Counted from the stretch's first letter, positions 54,667 through 63,784 are shown. The stretch: DNA of 64,000 nucleotides from Chaetoderma sp. LZ-2023a (GCA_034401795.1 CM067366.1:70114514-70178513), one strand, 5' to 3'. Translations and numbers: made by a program. Notes: generated by a model from the letters alone, not told the origin.

Positions 54667-55849
54667 GCCTTTAAAAGTATACAATTTTGTCTTTAACAGA
54701 ACAAGCAAATGCTATGATCCACCATTTTGAAAATTTCTCATTAATCATTTGTAACTGCAGTACAGATCATAGTTAGCTTTACTGTTTGACGAAGCAAAAA
54801 CAAAACAAAAATGCATCTTTTTAGCGTCAAAAGCTTGTAGCATTTTCAGGTGTGGCCACACGTAGACTGTGGCCTTTTTACTAGTATTTTCAAGCATTCT
54901 GGTGTGGCCCTTTAAGTAACAGTCACAGGTTCAGGGGTTGAAATTAACATGGATGAGCCACTAGCCAGCAGGACTAGGGATCTCTAGATTCTACTAGCCC
55001 TACTGATTATTTGCTAGCCCTGGCTTCTTGCTTGTCAGATTTTAGTCCTGGTACTCAATTTATAACGATGCTATCTTCAGATTTTGTCTGGAAAAGTAAA
55101 ATTTTCCGAAGGAAGATGTCCACTGGCACAAAAAGAGAAGAGTATTTTTTTAAATTTACAACTAAAATGACTGGCTCGATTATCGAGTCAGTCATTTCAC
55201 TTGTAAATTTTCAAATATATTCTTTTGGTGTGCCAATGGACATTTTTCAAGATTATTTCAGATTCCATTTTGTGGCTGACTGGATTATTAAAGTGTTGAG
55301 GTATCAAATTGTTACTACTAGCCCACAGGGCTGGTCAGTCAACATTATACTAGCCCTGGTCAATGTCTAATAGCCTCGGGCTAGCGGTCTAGTGTTAATT
55401 TCAACCAAAGCAGTTAGTATTTTTCTTTACATGACTGTCCAGCTATAAATGTTAAGATATTACCTGAATAACTTTAGTCAATACTTTCAGACATGAATGC
55501 AATATTAGATGCACTATTGGAACAATAAAAAGTTGTCATGCTGAACCCATTACTGGGTTCAAGCAACAAGGGCGATAACTCATATAATGCTTAATTAGCC
55601 AATTATTTGCACGTAAAATGTATTTTTGGAATTTTTTCACTGATGTAAGACTGGCTCCTTTGAGAAAGCCATACATGTACCAGTGACAAGTTTTCAAAAA
55701 TACATTTTTCACATTTTTTCCATGTAACTAATTGGATATAATTGATTAATTAATAACATGAATGGGTGGAGGAGGGGGCATGTGCTTTGTAAGTGACCAG
55801 TAAAAAATTAATCGATGACCGCAAACAGTTCAACCCCTGACAATGTGCA
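54667..55849. other. AT-rich non-coding stretch
   Basis: Holds the PbC remnant at 55120-55290 framed by CTAGCCCT-type words (54960-55020 and 55320-55390), and a diverged palindrome at 55550-55760 (GGCTCCTTTGAGAAAGCCAT). No gene. Confidence 0.5.
55120..55290. mobile_element. PbC MITE remnant
   Basis: The centre ACTGGCTCGATTATCGAGTC and flanking AAATTTACAACTAAAATG arms remain. The ends are lost. Confidence 0.55.
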
Positions 55850-56160
55850 TTGTAGAAATATGCATTAAATGGGCATTATTAAATATTAATGGGCTGTATA
55901 GTAATGGCCATTAGAACATTAATGCCCGTTAAACAAGGAATTAATGGGGGTTGAAACCTCTTGTTTATGGCCCATGAAATTCATGCCCATTAAGTACCCT
56001 CCTAAAAGTAATGGCCATTATTTATAAAACATTAATGGCATAATATTAATGGGTTTTCACAAAAACCCCATTAAAAACCCATGAAACACACCTTTAATAT
56101 TAAAGGTTTTAATGGGAAATTAATGGCTTAATTATCATGGCATTTTAATGGTATGTTAAT
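55850..56160. repeat. TTAATGGG-rich repeat region
   Basis: About 20 occurrences of TTAATGG or its complement CCATTAA in 310 bp, on both strands, with short palindromes such as CCTTTAATATTAAAGG. It ends where the GC-richer coding-like block on the - strand begins. Confidence 0.7.
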
Positions 56161-57060
56161 GGGTTGATTCCAGTAGTGGCAGTCGTCCGCACTCGTGGGG
56201 GTGGGGTGGGGCTTCATGAGGCGACCTTTCGGTCTAATCGACTCCTCTGCCGCCGAGAACATATCTAAGATATGTTCAGCATACGGCAGAGACTGGTCTG
56301 ACAGCGAGGAGCCACGCACACGCGTCAGACCAGTCTTCATCCGTGGCTACATGTGAATTGCCGACGAGCAGCAGGCCCTCGTCATCTTCAATGCCATTCG
56401 CAGTTAGGTCCGAGGTGGAGGCTATAGACGTACCCGGCTGCCCAGGGAATGCATACGGGCCTGCGAGGGCTGGCATAACATAGGCTGGCCGGGCACCGAG
56501 GTCGCACTTGTGTGTGGGGTATAAGGCACACCAGCGCAGCCCGGATCGTCCGTATGAGATTCTACGCTTAAGCGTGGAATATTATACGGGCGGTCGTCCG
56601 CTCCAAACTGGCCCACAGGCTGAATCATGAAATCTGCTCCCAAGGGAAGAGCCACAGGTGCAAGCGGCCGCGCTCCCCATGAGAAGAGTGTAGACACCCG
56701 CATCCATGTCTTCATGATCATCCTGTGGACCGAGGTGGTAGTCTTCATCATCTTCCTGGTCAGGAAAGTTAGACTCTGGGTTAGCAAGAAAAACTAACCC
56801 AGACTGACCAGAAGAATGCCCAAAAGCAGATGATGAGGGTACTAAGCGCATGATCGTGGTCAGGCCCGCTGGTCGGGTCCCGCCTGATGCTGCTCGCATG
56901 GCTGGATCACCAGGTGATACGAACATCAAGCCTGGGTCCAAGACGGCCGCCCCTGGATAACTAAACACTTTGTCCGAGCTAGTAGGGCATGATCCAGGGA
57001 CAGGAGCTACCTGCACTGAGGTCGATGGGCAGGAAGTTGAAACACCAGTGCCTGGCGAAG
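56128..57060 (-). pseudogene. Frameshifted acidic coding-like block (ORF1-like?)
   Basis: GC-rich and CpG-containing, unlike its AT-rich surroundings. Long open stretches in three frames appear to hand over to each other: SPGTGVSTSCPSTSVQVAPV … RLVPSSSAFGHSSGQSGLVF … ESNFPDQEDDEDYHLGPQDD (57050-56700), ADFMIQPVGQFGADDRPYNI … PRLSVESHTDDPGCAGVPYT (56640-56480), ALAGPYAFPGQPGTSIASTS … NGIEDDEGLLLVGNSHVATD (56470-56340), and SLSDQSLPYAEHILDMFSAA then EESIRPKG (56330-56215). The shifts lie near 57040, 56690, 56470 and 56330. I do not recognise the protein. An acidic, Pro/Ser/Gly-rich chain behind a basic and Cys-rich start would suit a retroelement ORF1, but no polymerase or integrase lies nearby. 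Confidence 0.4.
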
Positions 57061-57189
57061 CAAGTTAGGCATCAGATCTTTCAAAGTCCTGCGCATCTCA
57101 CTCACTAACTCAACCTTGAAGGCCTCGAGCTCACCCTTCTTCTTACCCTCCTTCTTTGCCTTCTTGCCCTCCTCGACCATCAGCTTAGC
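57007..57189 (-). CDS. Lys/Glu-rich exon next to the acidic block
   Basis: Sixty codons from an acceptor TTGCTTTACAG to TAG: AKLMVEEGKKAKKEGKKKGE, LEAFKVELVSEMRRTLKDLM, PNLLRQALVF. The first half is strongly basic and probably helical. After about LLRQ the likely coding frame moves to the following block. Product unknown. It reads as the continuation of the Cys-rich ORF just upstream, but the joining splice is not clear: the best donor in that ORF (GTAAAG) would create a stop. Confidence 0.35.
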   Translation of the reverse strand, partial: AKLMVEEGKKAKKEGKKKGELEAFKVELVSEMRRTLKDLMPNLLRQALVFQLPAHRPQCR

Positions 57190-57212
57190 CTGTAAAGCAA
57201 AGAATTCAGAGG

Positions 57213-57353
57213 TTAGATCCCCTCCCCCAACTCTTTACAAATGACGCATTTGCTGGACAGCCTACAAACTGTACAAAGATGGCAAGGGTGGGGGAAGAAT
57301 CTACCCTTCATGGGCTTGAAACATGATGGACAAGACTTCTGAAACGAAGGCAT
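57213..57353 (-). CDS. Small Cys-rich (zinc-binding-like) ORF or exon
   Basis: 46 codons from ATG: MPSFQKSCPSCFKPMKGRFF, PHPCHLCTVCRLSSKCVICK, ELGEGI. Cys pairs CPSC, CHLC/CTVC and CVIC with an HPCH give three or more possible zinc ligand pairs, like a small zinc ribbon. An acceptor-like CTTCGTTTCAG ends just before AAG TCT TGT (57338), so it could be an internal exon; exon 1 of the 59-aa ORF upstream (58290) would join it in phase. Similar CxxC starts occur in ORF1 proteins of some retroelements, but I cannot assign it. Confidence 0.4.
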   Translation of the reverse strand: MPSFQKSCPSCFKPMKGRFFPHPCHLCTVCRLSSKCVICKELGEGI

Positions 57354-57862
57354 ACGAAGACAATGAGTATTATAGTTTGCAAAACCTTGTTATTTGACTA
57401 TTAATAAAAAAAACCAAGAACAAACTCGAGAGAGAAGACACCCACTTTTATTACAGACAACCCTGATGGGACAGCCGACTTCTCTTGTTAATAATAACAA
57501 ATCACAACCAGGATCCCAAATTAAGAATGAGAGAGAGAAAGATTATTGACTTTCTAGATATCTCTCCACATTCATAATAAAGGATGATAAAAACATCAAA
57601 AAGATTTCTCTAAACTTATATTATGACATCAAGGAAAGAGAAAAAAATTTGGTTGATTATGACATCAAACCTCAATGCAACAGCTCCTTCAAGGAGAGGG
57701 GATATCAGAAATGAATGCAAGAAATATTTAGTGACTAAAAACATTCATTACTCCCGAATAATATAAAATTAAATTATATATATTCGAGACCCTATGCACA
57801 TACAAGAGAGAATACAGTGCAATAACAAATGGCAGCAGAAATTTGTGAATATTTTCAAATAA

Positions 57863-58337
57863 TTATGTGCCATAACTACCGGTAATAAACTCCCTTCGCC
57901 TGAGCACAGGCAAAACCATCCTCTTGTGCAAGAGAACACGTCCATCCATCCGCTGAGACTCTTCTTCTTCTGTAGAAACTGATGAGGGGGATGGGACAAA
58001 AGGAAGGATATTTCTTTTATTTTTTACTATATCTCCAACCCGTAAACATATCACAATGATAAGTAAAAAAAGAGACGTGAACAACCTCCGAGAGAAGAAC
58101 AGGAACCCTTACCATCCATAAGTTGAACCTGTGAACACAAAGCACAAGGGATTAATACGCCTAGGTGCTGGGAGAATTTAACAAGGATTCCCAAGCACCT
58201 GAAATCGCGGTAACGCCAAAACGGCCGCAAACGAAAACTGGTAACATATAAAAGTTACAAGTCTAAATTAATAAATGGAACAATATCACCTTAACAGATG
58301 ATGAGGAAGCTTCCTCTGCAGACTTTGAATCAGCCAT
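57863..58337 (-). CDS. Possible three-exon 59-aa protein, unidentified
   Basis: Exons 58337-58290, 58128-58113 (a 16-nt microexon) and 57978-57863. Donors are GTGATA and GTAAGG; acceptors are TTCACAG and CTCATCAG. Phases agree (0, then 1). The product would be MADSKSAEEASSSSVK, VQLMD, VSTEEEESQRMDGRVLLHKR, MVLPVLRRREFITGSYGT, then TAA. The N-terminal half is acidic and Ser-rich, the C-terminal half basic. I do not recognise it. It starts about 480 bp past the NAXD stop on the same strand. Exon 1 could instead splice to the Cys-rich exon at 57338. The agreement of four splice sites and phases is the only support. Confidence 0.35.
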
Positions 58338-58574
58338 AATCCAAAAAGATGATAATAAGTATCGAAAATTCTCAAAAAAGAGACTAGAAAAGCTTTCCGC
58401 ATGTAGCTAGTCAGCCAATATATTAGAAAACGGAAGTACGAGTATGCGCATGCGTAGTAGGTGGGCTCTGTCATGTGCATGCCTGTGTACATCCCCCTGC
58501 CCATTAGGGGCACCTAACTTTTTATAATTCTGAATATTATTGAACTTAGAGCCGATATACTAGTATATCAAGAG

Positions 58575-58767
58575 TGTTAGGGTTGGCTAAGCCACCAACA
58601 ACTTTCAGTCAAATTGTTTTCAAATATTCAGCACCCACTAAATATTTTGAAAACACTGACTGAAGCCACCAACAACTTTCAGTCAAATTGTTTTCAAAAT
58701 ATTCAGCAAGTTAAGTTTTTCCTCATTGAAATTAGTGTCTGATGGCTTGCAGAAGCAAGACAGTTAA
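58575..58767. mobile_element. HpB hairpin MITE, rearranged
   Basis: Right TTAA at 58764-58767 after GCAAGACAG. Two copies of CCACCAACAACTTTCAGTCA lie at 58591 and 58669, so the hairpin arm is partly duplicated. The left end is missing. Confidence 0.6.
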
Positions 58768-58790
58768 GATGACTAGCCAGATCATTTTGC

Positions 58791-58796
58791 TTTATT
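58791..58796 (-). terminator. Poly(A) signal of NAXD
   Basis: AATAAA on the - strand, about 22 nt past the NAXD stop codon, which would give a very short 3' UTR. Confidence 0.6.
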
Positions 58797-58817
58797 CTCC
58801 TTCTTACCATTCTCCTA

Positions 58818-58980
58818 TCAAGCAAACAAGGTTTCTGAAGCTGTCTGAATCTCCTCGATCATGTTTGACGTCAGCATTGAGCGGCGATACTTAAGAAACG
58901 CTAATCGACTACATTCACGTGTAACAAGACATGCACCGTAAGCAGCACACATAGTCGGTCCATATTGATTTAAAATCTCA
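58818..58980 (-). CDS. NAXD: NAXD terminal exon
   Basis: One base completes Asn, then [53 protein letters not shown], stop. Acceptor TTTTTCCAG. Confidence 0.9.
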
Positions 58981-61422
58981 CTGGAAAAACAAATAAGGAT
59001 TTTGCAATGATATATCTATATCTATTAGTCCACGTTTTGAAAAAAGGTATGAATAGTGTAATCACAATGTCCATCCATTCATCCACCCATCATGTCCATC
59101 CAGCTATCTCTCCTCCAAAGACGTGTCATGGAATTCAATCAATTTGTTATTTGAGCTACCAGTATGATTGCGAATTGCAAGATGTTTACATTAGGTTATG
59201 CACCCAAGGTGCGGGTATGGTAGAGGTCAGGGGTGGGGGGACAGCAGAAAGTCAAAGTTGGTAGACTTCAACCTAATTTGGTATGCGAGTTAGCCACATT
59301 ATTGAGAAGTGTGATTTTCAAATAATGATGGAAACTAATGAAACACGAATGCAATCTCTGTCCAGATAGAGCATGTACATGTATTAACTTAAATTCTGAA
59401 CTGGGTTCAAATCTGTTTAGTCTACCACGAGTTCAAAGCAGATCAAAGAATTGAGGTTTTTTCAAGGGGATAACACTGGCAAATACGGGTGAAAACAAAA
59501 CAGAACATGAGCTTGACATCCGTCCTATGACTACTAAGTTATATTCTGAATTTGGACGAGTTTAATAAAGCCGAGTTTGATTATACGTATTTGCTTAACT
59601 AGATAAAGAAATTTGATTTACCGCGCATGTATACAGTCCAAGAGGCTGATTGTTCCATATGATATTACTCTACCGGTTAAAACTGAATCCGACTCCAGCA
59701 TACATAGAGTATGGGATACAGGAACTAGTCTCTAATATGGTGCCTCATCAGATCAGACTGACCTGCGAAACAGAGTCTGTGTAACAGTTTAATCGTCCCG
59801 TCATTATTCAGAATGTATCACCGAGATATGAACTGACTAAGTGTCGTGTAGTATTTTTAGCGAGTTCTCTCAAAATGTGCCAACTGTAGGTTAGTCATCG
59901 TATAAGATAGTTTCGACGTCACGAAGGTCTCTAATCGGCCACTATATATCCTGGTAAATTTGTTAATGTATCTGTCTCTGTGATAACCTAGATGGGGCAT
60001 ACCAATTGCTTATTGTCTTGGAATCTCATCGATGACGGAAATTGCACAATGGCAGATTACGATTACGTTACAAATGATTTCTATTCCAACAATTTAAAAT
60101 TACACGCAAAACCTAATGTTTTAAGAGTTTAAGCAATGATTTCACTACATCCATTAAAGATTACATCAGATATTATCGCTACAGATTTATGTCTTCCGCT
60201 AAAACGTTTAAAAAATATATTTACTTATGTAACTTGTTGTTGAAGGCCATTGTTGTCCAGTGAGCAAATGCACCCATACTACCAGATAACAGGTCACCTT
60301 GTCCACCACATCTACGAGGGCTGCCTTCACTATCTACGATCAACTCTGCAAGATAGGCAAATAAACTGATCAAACAACACGACAAGATAAGCAAATAAAC
60401 TGATCATTCAACACAGCAAGATAGGCAAATAAAATGATCATACAACGCTACAGGATAGGCAAATAAACTGATCATTCCCGATGTACTAGAAGGTAGGCAA
60501 ATAAATGGACAACGGACGGAAAATCGTCATAGAATGAGCTCACTTAGCCATTCTGCTAGCATTAGCAAATAGCGTGATGAACAGATCCAAAGGCAGCTCT
60601 AGACAAACTTGAAGCCTGCCACCGCAAACACTTCCGCACCATCACTGGACACCGATGGGCAGACACCATCATTTTCGATGATGCACTATGCAAGATGTGT
60701 AATACATGGCCAAGTGCTAATGATGCTAGAAGACAGCACATCAGCACAAACATGACAGAGACCCTTGGAATTTGCCCTACTTGGAGCCAGCAATTATAGA
60801 GCCGGGAGAGGATGTCATTGCAGAAATCTATTAACCCTTTCACTAACAAAATCCCTGAACAAGTATATTCTTTATGATATAACACTTAATTGGCTGAATA
60901 TTTTGAAATTAATTTGAGTGAAAGCCGTTGCTGCCTTAGGCAGCAATGGCTTCCAGTCAAATTAATTTCAAAATAATCAAGTTTTCTGGTACTTGCCTTG
61001 AAAATGAGATATCAGGAATTCATCGGTGAAAGGGTTAAGCGAGGTGACCGCAAGAAAACAAGATTCTGTACATTCAGATCAAGAATGGGCCCAAGGAAGT
61101 TAAAGATTTTGGCACAGTGGTCAAAAGCAAAGGACTGATTGCAGCTGTAGGATGTTTCTACTACTACCGCCACAGAATACAGTAATCATGCATGTATATC
61201 AGTTTCAACCAGAATCAGATGTCATTAATAGACCAGCTTCAACCAGATCTAGACACGCATTTCATCAACATATAAATAAAAATCTATTTTCTTCTTACCA
61301 AGATTGCCATTAGAAATGAGATCCTTATCTCCTTTCTGCACCACCGTGACGTTTCCTAAGGCCTGTGATACTGCCTTCACCTGGGAGATCTGATCACCAT
61401 CCTGACTTGGAGCGTTAGCAAG
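58818..61422 (-). CDS. NAXD: ADP/ATP-dependent NAD(P)H-hydrate dehydratase, C-terminal three exons
   Basis: Exons 61422-61299, 60345-60225 and 58980-58818, all GT-AG with matching phases (0, 1, 2); 135 codons to TGA. NAXD (YjeF C-terminal/CARKD family) dehydrates S-NADHX and S-NADPHX back to NADH and NADPH using ATP (ADP in bacteria). It is a metabolite-repair enzyme of cytosol and mitochondria that works with the epimerase NAXE. Seen in order: [20 protein letters not shown] then [26 protein letters not shown], with the GGxGD nucleotide/catalytic Asp motif; and [20 protein letters not shown] followed by the C-terminal [16 protein letters not shown]. The human KHGRSTTTSDM stretch is here [11 protein letters not shown], a notable change. 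N-terminal exons (the Rossmann-like first half) should lie at higher coordinates; none was found up to 64000. Identification is firm. Confidence 0.93.
58981..60224 (-). other. NAXD: NAXD intron, last
   Basis: Contains long-repeat fragments (59080-59310 related to 22400-22880, 59380-59580 related to 46200-46700) and otherwise AT-rich unrecognised sequence. Confidence 0.65.
60225..60345 (-). CDS. NAXD: NAXD catalytic exon
   Basis: Two bases complete Glu, then [39 protein letters not shown]. Holds the [10 protein letters not shown] active-site loop. The donor GTAAAT (60224-60219) fits the phase; an earlier GTTACA would break it. The acceptor TATCTTGCAG lies in a minisatellite. Confidence 0.92.
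60346..60500. repeat. ~38-bp minisatellite spanning the NAXD acceptor
   Basis: Four to five units of AAGATAGGCAAATAAACTGA then TCATTCAACACAGC. On the gene strand each unit reads TTTATTTGCCTATCTTG, the pyrimidine tract of the true acceptor at 60346. Confidence 0.85.
60585..61195 (+). mobile_element. RTE-like LINE 3' end interrupted by a MITE
   Basis: Encodes [20 protein letters not shown] then [20 protein letters not shown] (60600-60718), and [10 protein letters not shown] before a stop. It continues after the MITE with GCGAGGTGACCGCAAGAAAA and the non-coding end GCAGCTGTAGGATGTTTCTA … CACAGAATACAGTAATCAT. It overlaps NAXD intron DNA in antisense. Confidence 0.75.
60831..61038. mobile_element. 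TTAA-type MITE with HpA-like core, inside the LINE
   Basis: TTAACCCTTTCACTAA at the left, ATCGGTGAAAGGGTTAA at the right. The interior hairpin (60890-60990) has arms GCTGAATATTTTGAAATTAA and TTAATTTCAAAATAATCA around GCCGTTGCTGCCTTAGGC. The flanking TTAA duplication is confirmed by the intact paralogue at 17585-17596. Confidence 0.85.
61299..61422 (-). CDS. NAXD: NAXD exon with GNVTVVQKG
   Basis: [41 protein letters not shown] plus one base. Acceptor TTTCATCAG, donor GTAAGA. Confidence 0.92.
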
Positions 61423-61520
61423 CTGATGAAATAAGTGAATTTACTGAATGAGTGTAATAACTACGTCTTCAGCTTTTAGCAGGTTTTCTTTAAAGTGAGC
61501 TAGGTACAAGACCTTACGCT

Positions 61521-61722
61521 GAGTGCTGTATTTGACTCAAAGGTCTGAAAGGCCTGAGTGACTTTTCTTGGCCTTTTATACTCTACGGCCTGGCACCGAA
61601 TGGATCGGTGTGCCCGCACCACGCCGAGTGCTGTATTTGACTCAAAAGTCTGTATGGCATGAGAGTGAATTTTCATGGCCTTTTATACTCTACGGCCTGC
61701 CAACGAGTGGACCGGTGTCCCT
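61521..61722. repeat. 105-bp tandem duplication
   Basis: Copies start GAGTGCTGTATTTGACTCAA at 61521 and 61626 and share GGCCTTTTATACTCTACGGC. Confidence 0.85.
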
Positions 61723-61751
61723 TTTGAAATTCAGGGCACCGTGTTGGTATC

Positions 61752-62396
61752 GTGGCACCGTGCCCTGATTCTCGGTGTCCAAACATGGCAGCCATATGGA
61801 GCCATGTGTCCTGTTTTTGGCACCTGTACTTAGGTTTCCTGTACTTAGGTCTCTGGGGACAAGAGTATGGTACCGCTTGCGGTGACGGTGTCCCTTATTG
61901 GGGCACCTATGTAGGTCAATGTTTCGATGTTCTTTTTGACACCAGTGCGAGATCAGAAAGGACACCAATTTACAGTCATTTATTTGACCAGGTGACGCGC
62001 ATAGGACAACTACCCCCATGTGATGCCCTGCATGCACTGGCTGTACTGAGGTATGAATGCAGTCATGGCTACCCGTCGGGGTCCCCAAGGGCCGGGGAAG
62101 AGGTAGGGCAGGCATGGCCCGTGGGAAGTAGTAATGGGAGAAACACAGCCCCGCCCGCCACCTCCACCCCAGTCCCCAAGGGAAACGGAAGGCCTAATGT
62201 CCTTGGTGATTCAGAGCTTATATGTTTCGTTCCAAGGTTGTTGGATACTCATCAGAGGTCATGGGATTCCAACCTAATGCATTTTTGGGGGTTGAGCATA
62301 AATGAATTTTGTGGGGAAAACGGGAAGTCTGTCGAGCTCTATCACTTTTTAAGGTATGATGATCAGCTGGTTTTCGTTGAGGGTTTTACAGGATAG
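61752..62396 (+). other. Longest unexplained ORF (214 codons)
   Basis: Open from a GTG at 61752 (the first in-frame ATG is 61785, MAAIWSHVSCFWHLYLGFLY). Later segments are RIGQLPPCDALHALAVLRYE, APPATSTPVPKGNGRPNVLG and YDDQLVFVEGFTG. No domain recognised. The local GC is higher than the surroundings and the complement is also open for 141 codons, so this may be a composition effect. It lies upstream of the NAXD exons in the opposite direction. Confidence 0.2.
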
Positions 62397-62683
62397 CAAG
62401 ACACAGAAAAAGGGGTTTGTGAAAACTGATTTTATATTCTTTTTTGAAAAAATCTTAATGTTTACACTAAAGTCAGAAACATGTACATAAGGATCTTATG
62501 TCCTCGGCCAGAGTTATGGGCACATTTTAAGAATTTCTTGTTTATGCTGCGATGTTGAGTGGGTGTGCGTGCCTGCACTTGCGCATGCTATGCCAGCATG
62601 GAGGGGTTGGACTATTTTGGCATGTGTTTTGGATTTAAATTTGATGATTTGAGTATCTCAAAACACCCATTAGTCTTCCAATT

Positions 62684-63220
62684 TTAGAACAGCGGATCAG
62701 CGAGGAGCCATAGGTGGCAATGGATGCATCCCCTGATAAAATCAGAGGCATGCTCCATACCATCCCATAGCTCCATCGATGTCCGACATAGACCATTGAC
62801 GGCTAGAGGGGTCACTGGCATAGAAATCACCTCTGTTATTAGGTTTTCCAATAAGTATGCAGCGTCTTCTAGTCGCCTCCTTCCGTTGGTGTATCTGCGG
62901 TAGGAGACCATGAATCAAAATCTTCTCCAAAACAGTTCAACATAGCCTTCTTCAGTTCATCCATTGTTCTCTTGTCCGTACCTCTTAAATTACATCCTTG
63001 ATCAAAACACCTGGTGCATCTGTCCGCGTGGTTGTCTGTCCGGTATTAATGTTTTTAAGAGCACCAGTCTAGAACAGTTTGCTTTATGTAGTTTCTCAAC
63101 ACACTTAGATGCTGTTATTCTAGCTTGTGGCCAGTGGTCGGGATGAATGGCATATTCAGCATTTCTTTTTCTGGACAGATGTTTCCAGTGTTGTTTCCGG
63201 TTCCACTGCTGGATAGGCAT
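62684..63220 (-). pseudogene. Broken coding-like remnant, unidentified
   Basis: Open stretches in three - strand frames follow one another: WNRKQHWKHLSRKRNAEYAI … HPDHWPQARITASKCVEKLH (63202-63080), DQGCNLRGTDKRTMDELKKA then MLNCFGEDFDSWSP (63003-62902), and LEDAAYLLENLITEVISMPV … ELWDGMEHASDFIRG (62872-62721). Stops separate them. I cannot assign a family. It could be an N-terminal part of a mobile-element protein, since a Penelope-like remnant follows on the other strand. Confidence 0.3.
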
Positions 63221-63295
63221 TCGTTTTCTAATTCACTGTCTGAACCGATTACGATCGTGTTGTTGTGCGCGCCTTTTCGGGGCACCTAAAACTTT

Positions 63296-63784
63296 CACAC
63301 CACACTCAGGTGCAGAGATCTAGTGGATAGTTTCATCAAACTCTTAAAAAATGAGATCACCCAACACACCCACTATAGGACCAAGTCTGGTAACACAACC
63401 ATAACAGAAAAGGTAGCCATACGTAAACTTACCGACAACCTAGGCATTGTTATCAAAAAGTCTGACAAATGCCAAGCCACGGTCATACAAACAAAGGATA
63501 ATTACGTGGCAGAATCATGAGACAACTCTTTTTGCCTAAAGACATAGATAGATTCTCATACATATCAAACCGATAGAAAAAATGCTGGATCAACTGGTCT
63601 CCGGCAAAGAAAGGAACGTTTCCCTAACCCAGTGAATACATGTACCTCTGGATTTTACCTACATTGTACAATGTACTTCCGAAAATCCATGAAGACCGCA
63701 CAAACGGACTAGTTCCAGGCAGACCCATAATCAGTGCCAATGGTTGTCCAACAGAATGCATCAGCTGTTTTGTGGACGAACATA
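63296..63784 (+). pseudogene. Penelope-like element reverse transcriptase, N-terminal part
   Basis: In order: DSFIKLLKNEITQHTHYRTK, TITEKVAIRKLTDNLGIVIK then KSDKCQATVIQTKDNYVAES and a stop (63323-63520), followed after a frame change by LPKIHEDRTNGLVPGRPIIS and ANGCPTECISCFVDEHI (63673-63784). The order 'IVIKxxDK', 'LPKIHK', 'GRPIxSxNGCPTExIS' is that of Penelope-like retroelements, which copy RNA into DNA in the nucleus. Here the usual ADKGG is changed to SDKCQ. The catalytic YxDD part would follow, but a MITE intervenes. Not functional. Confidence 0.75.

Noticed and set aside
55011..55370. 119-codon open frame
   Set aside because: It runs through a PbC palindrome remnant (55120-55290) and repeat words. 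No protein match.
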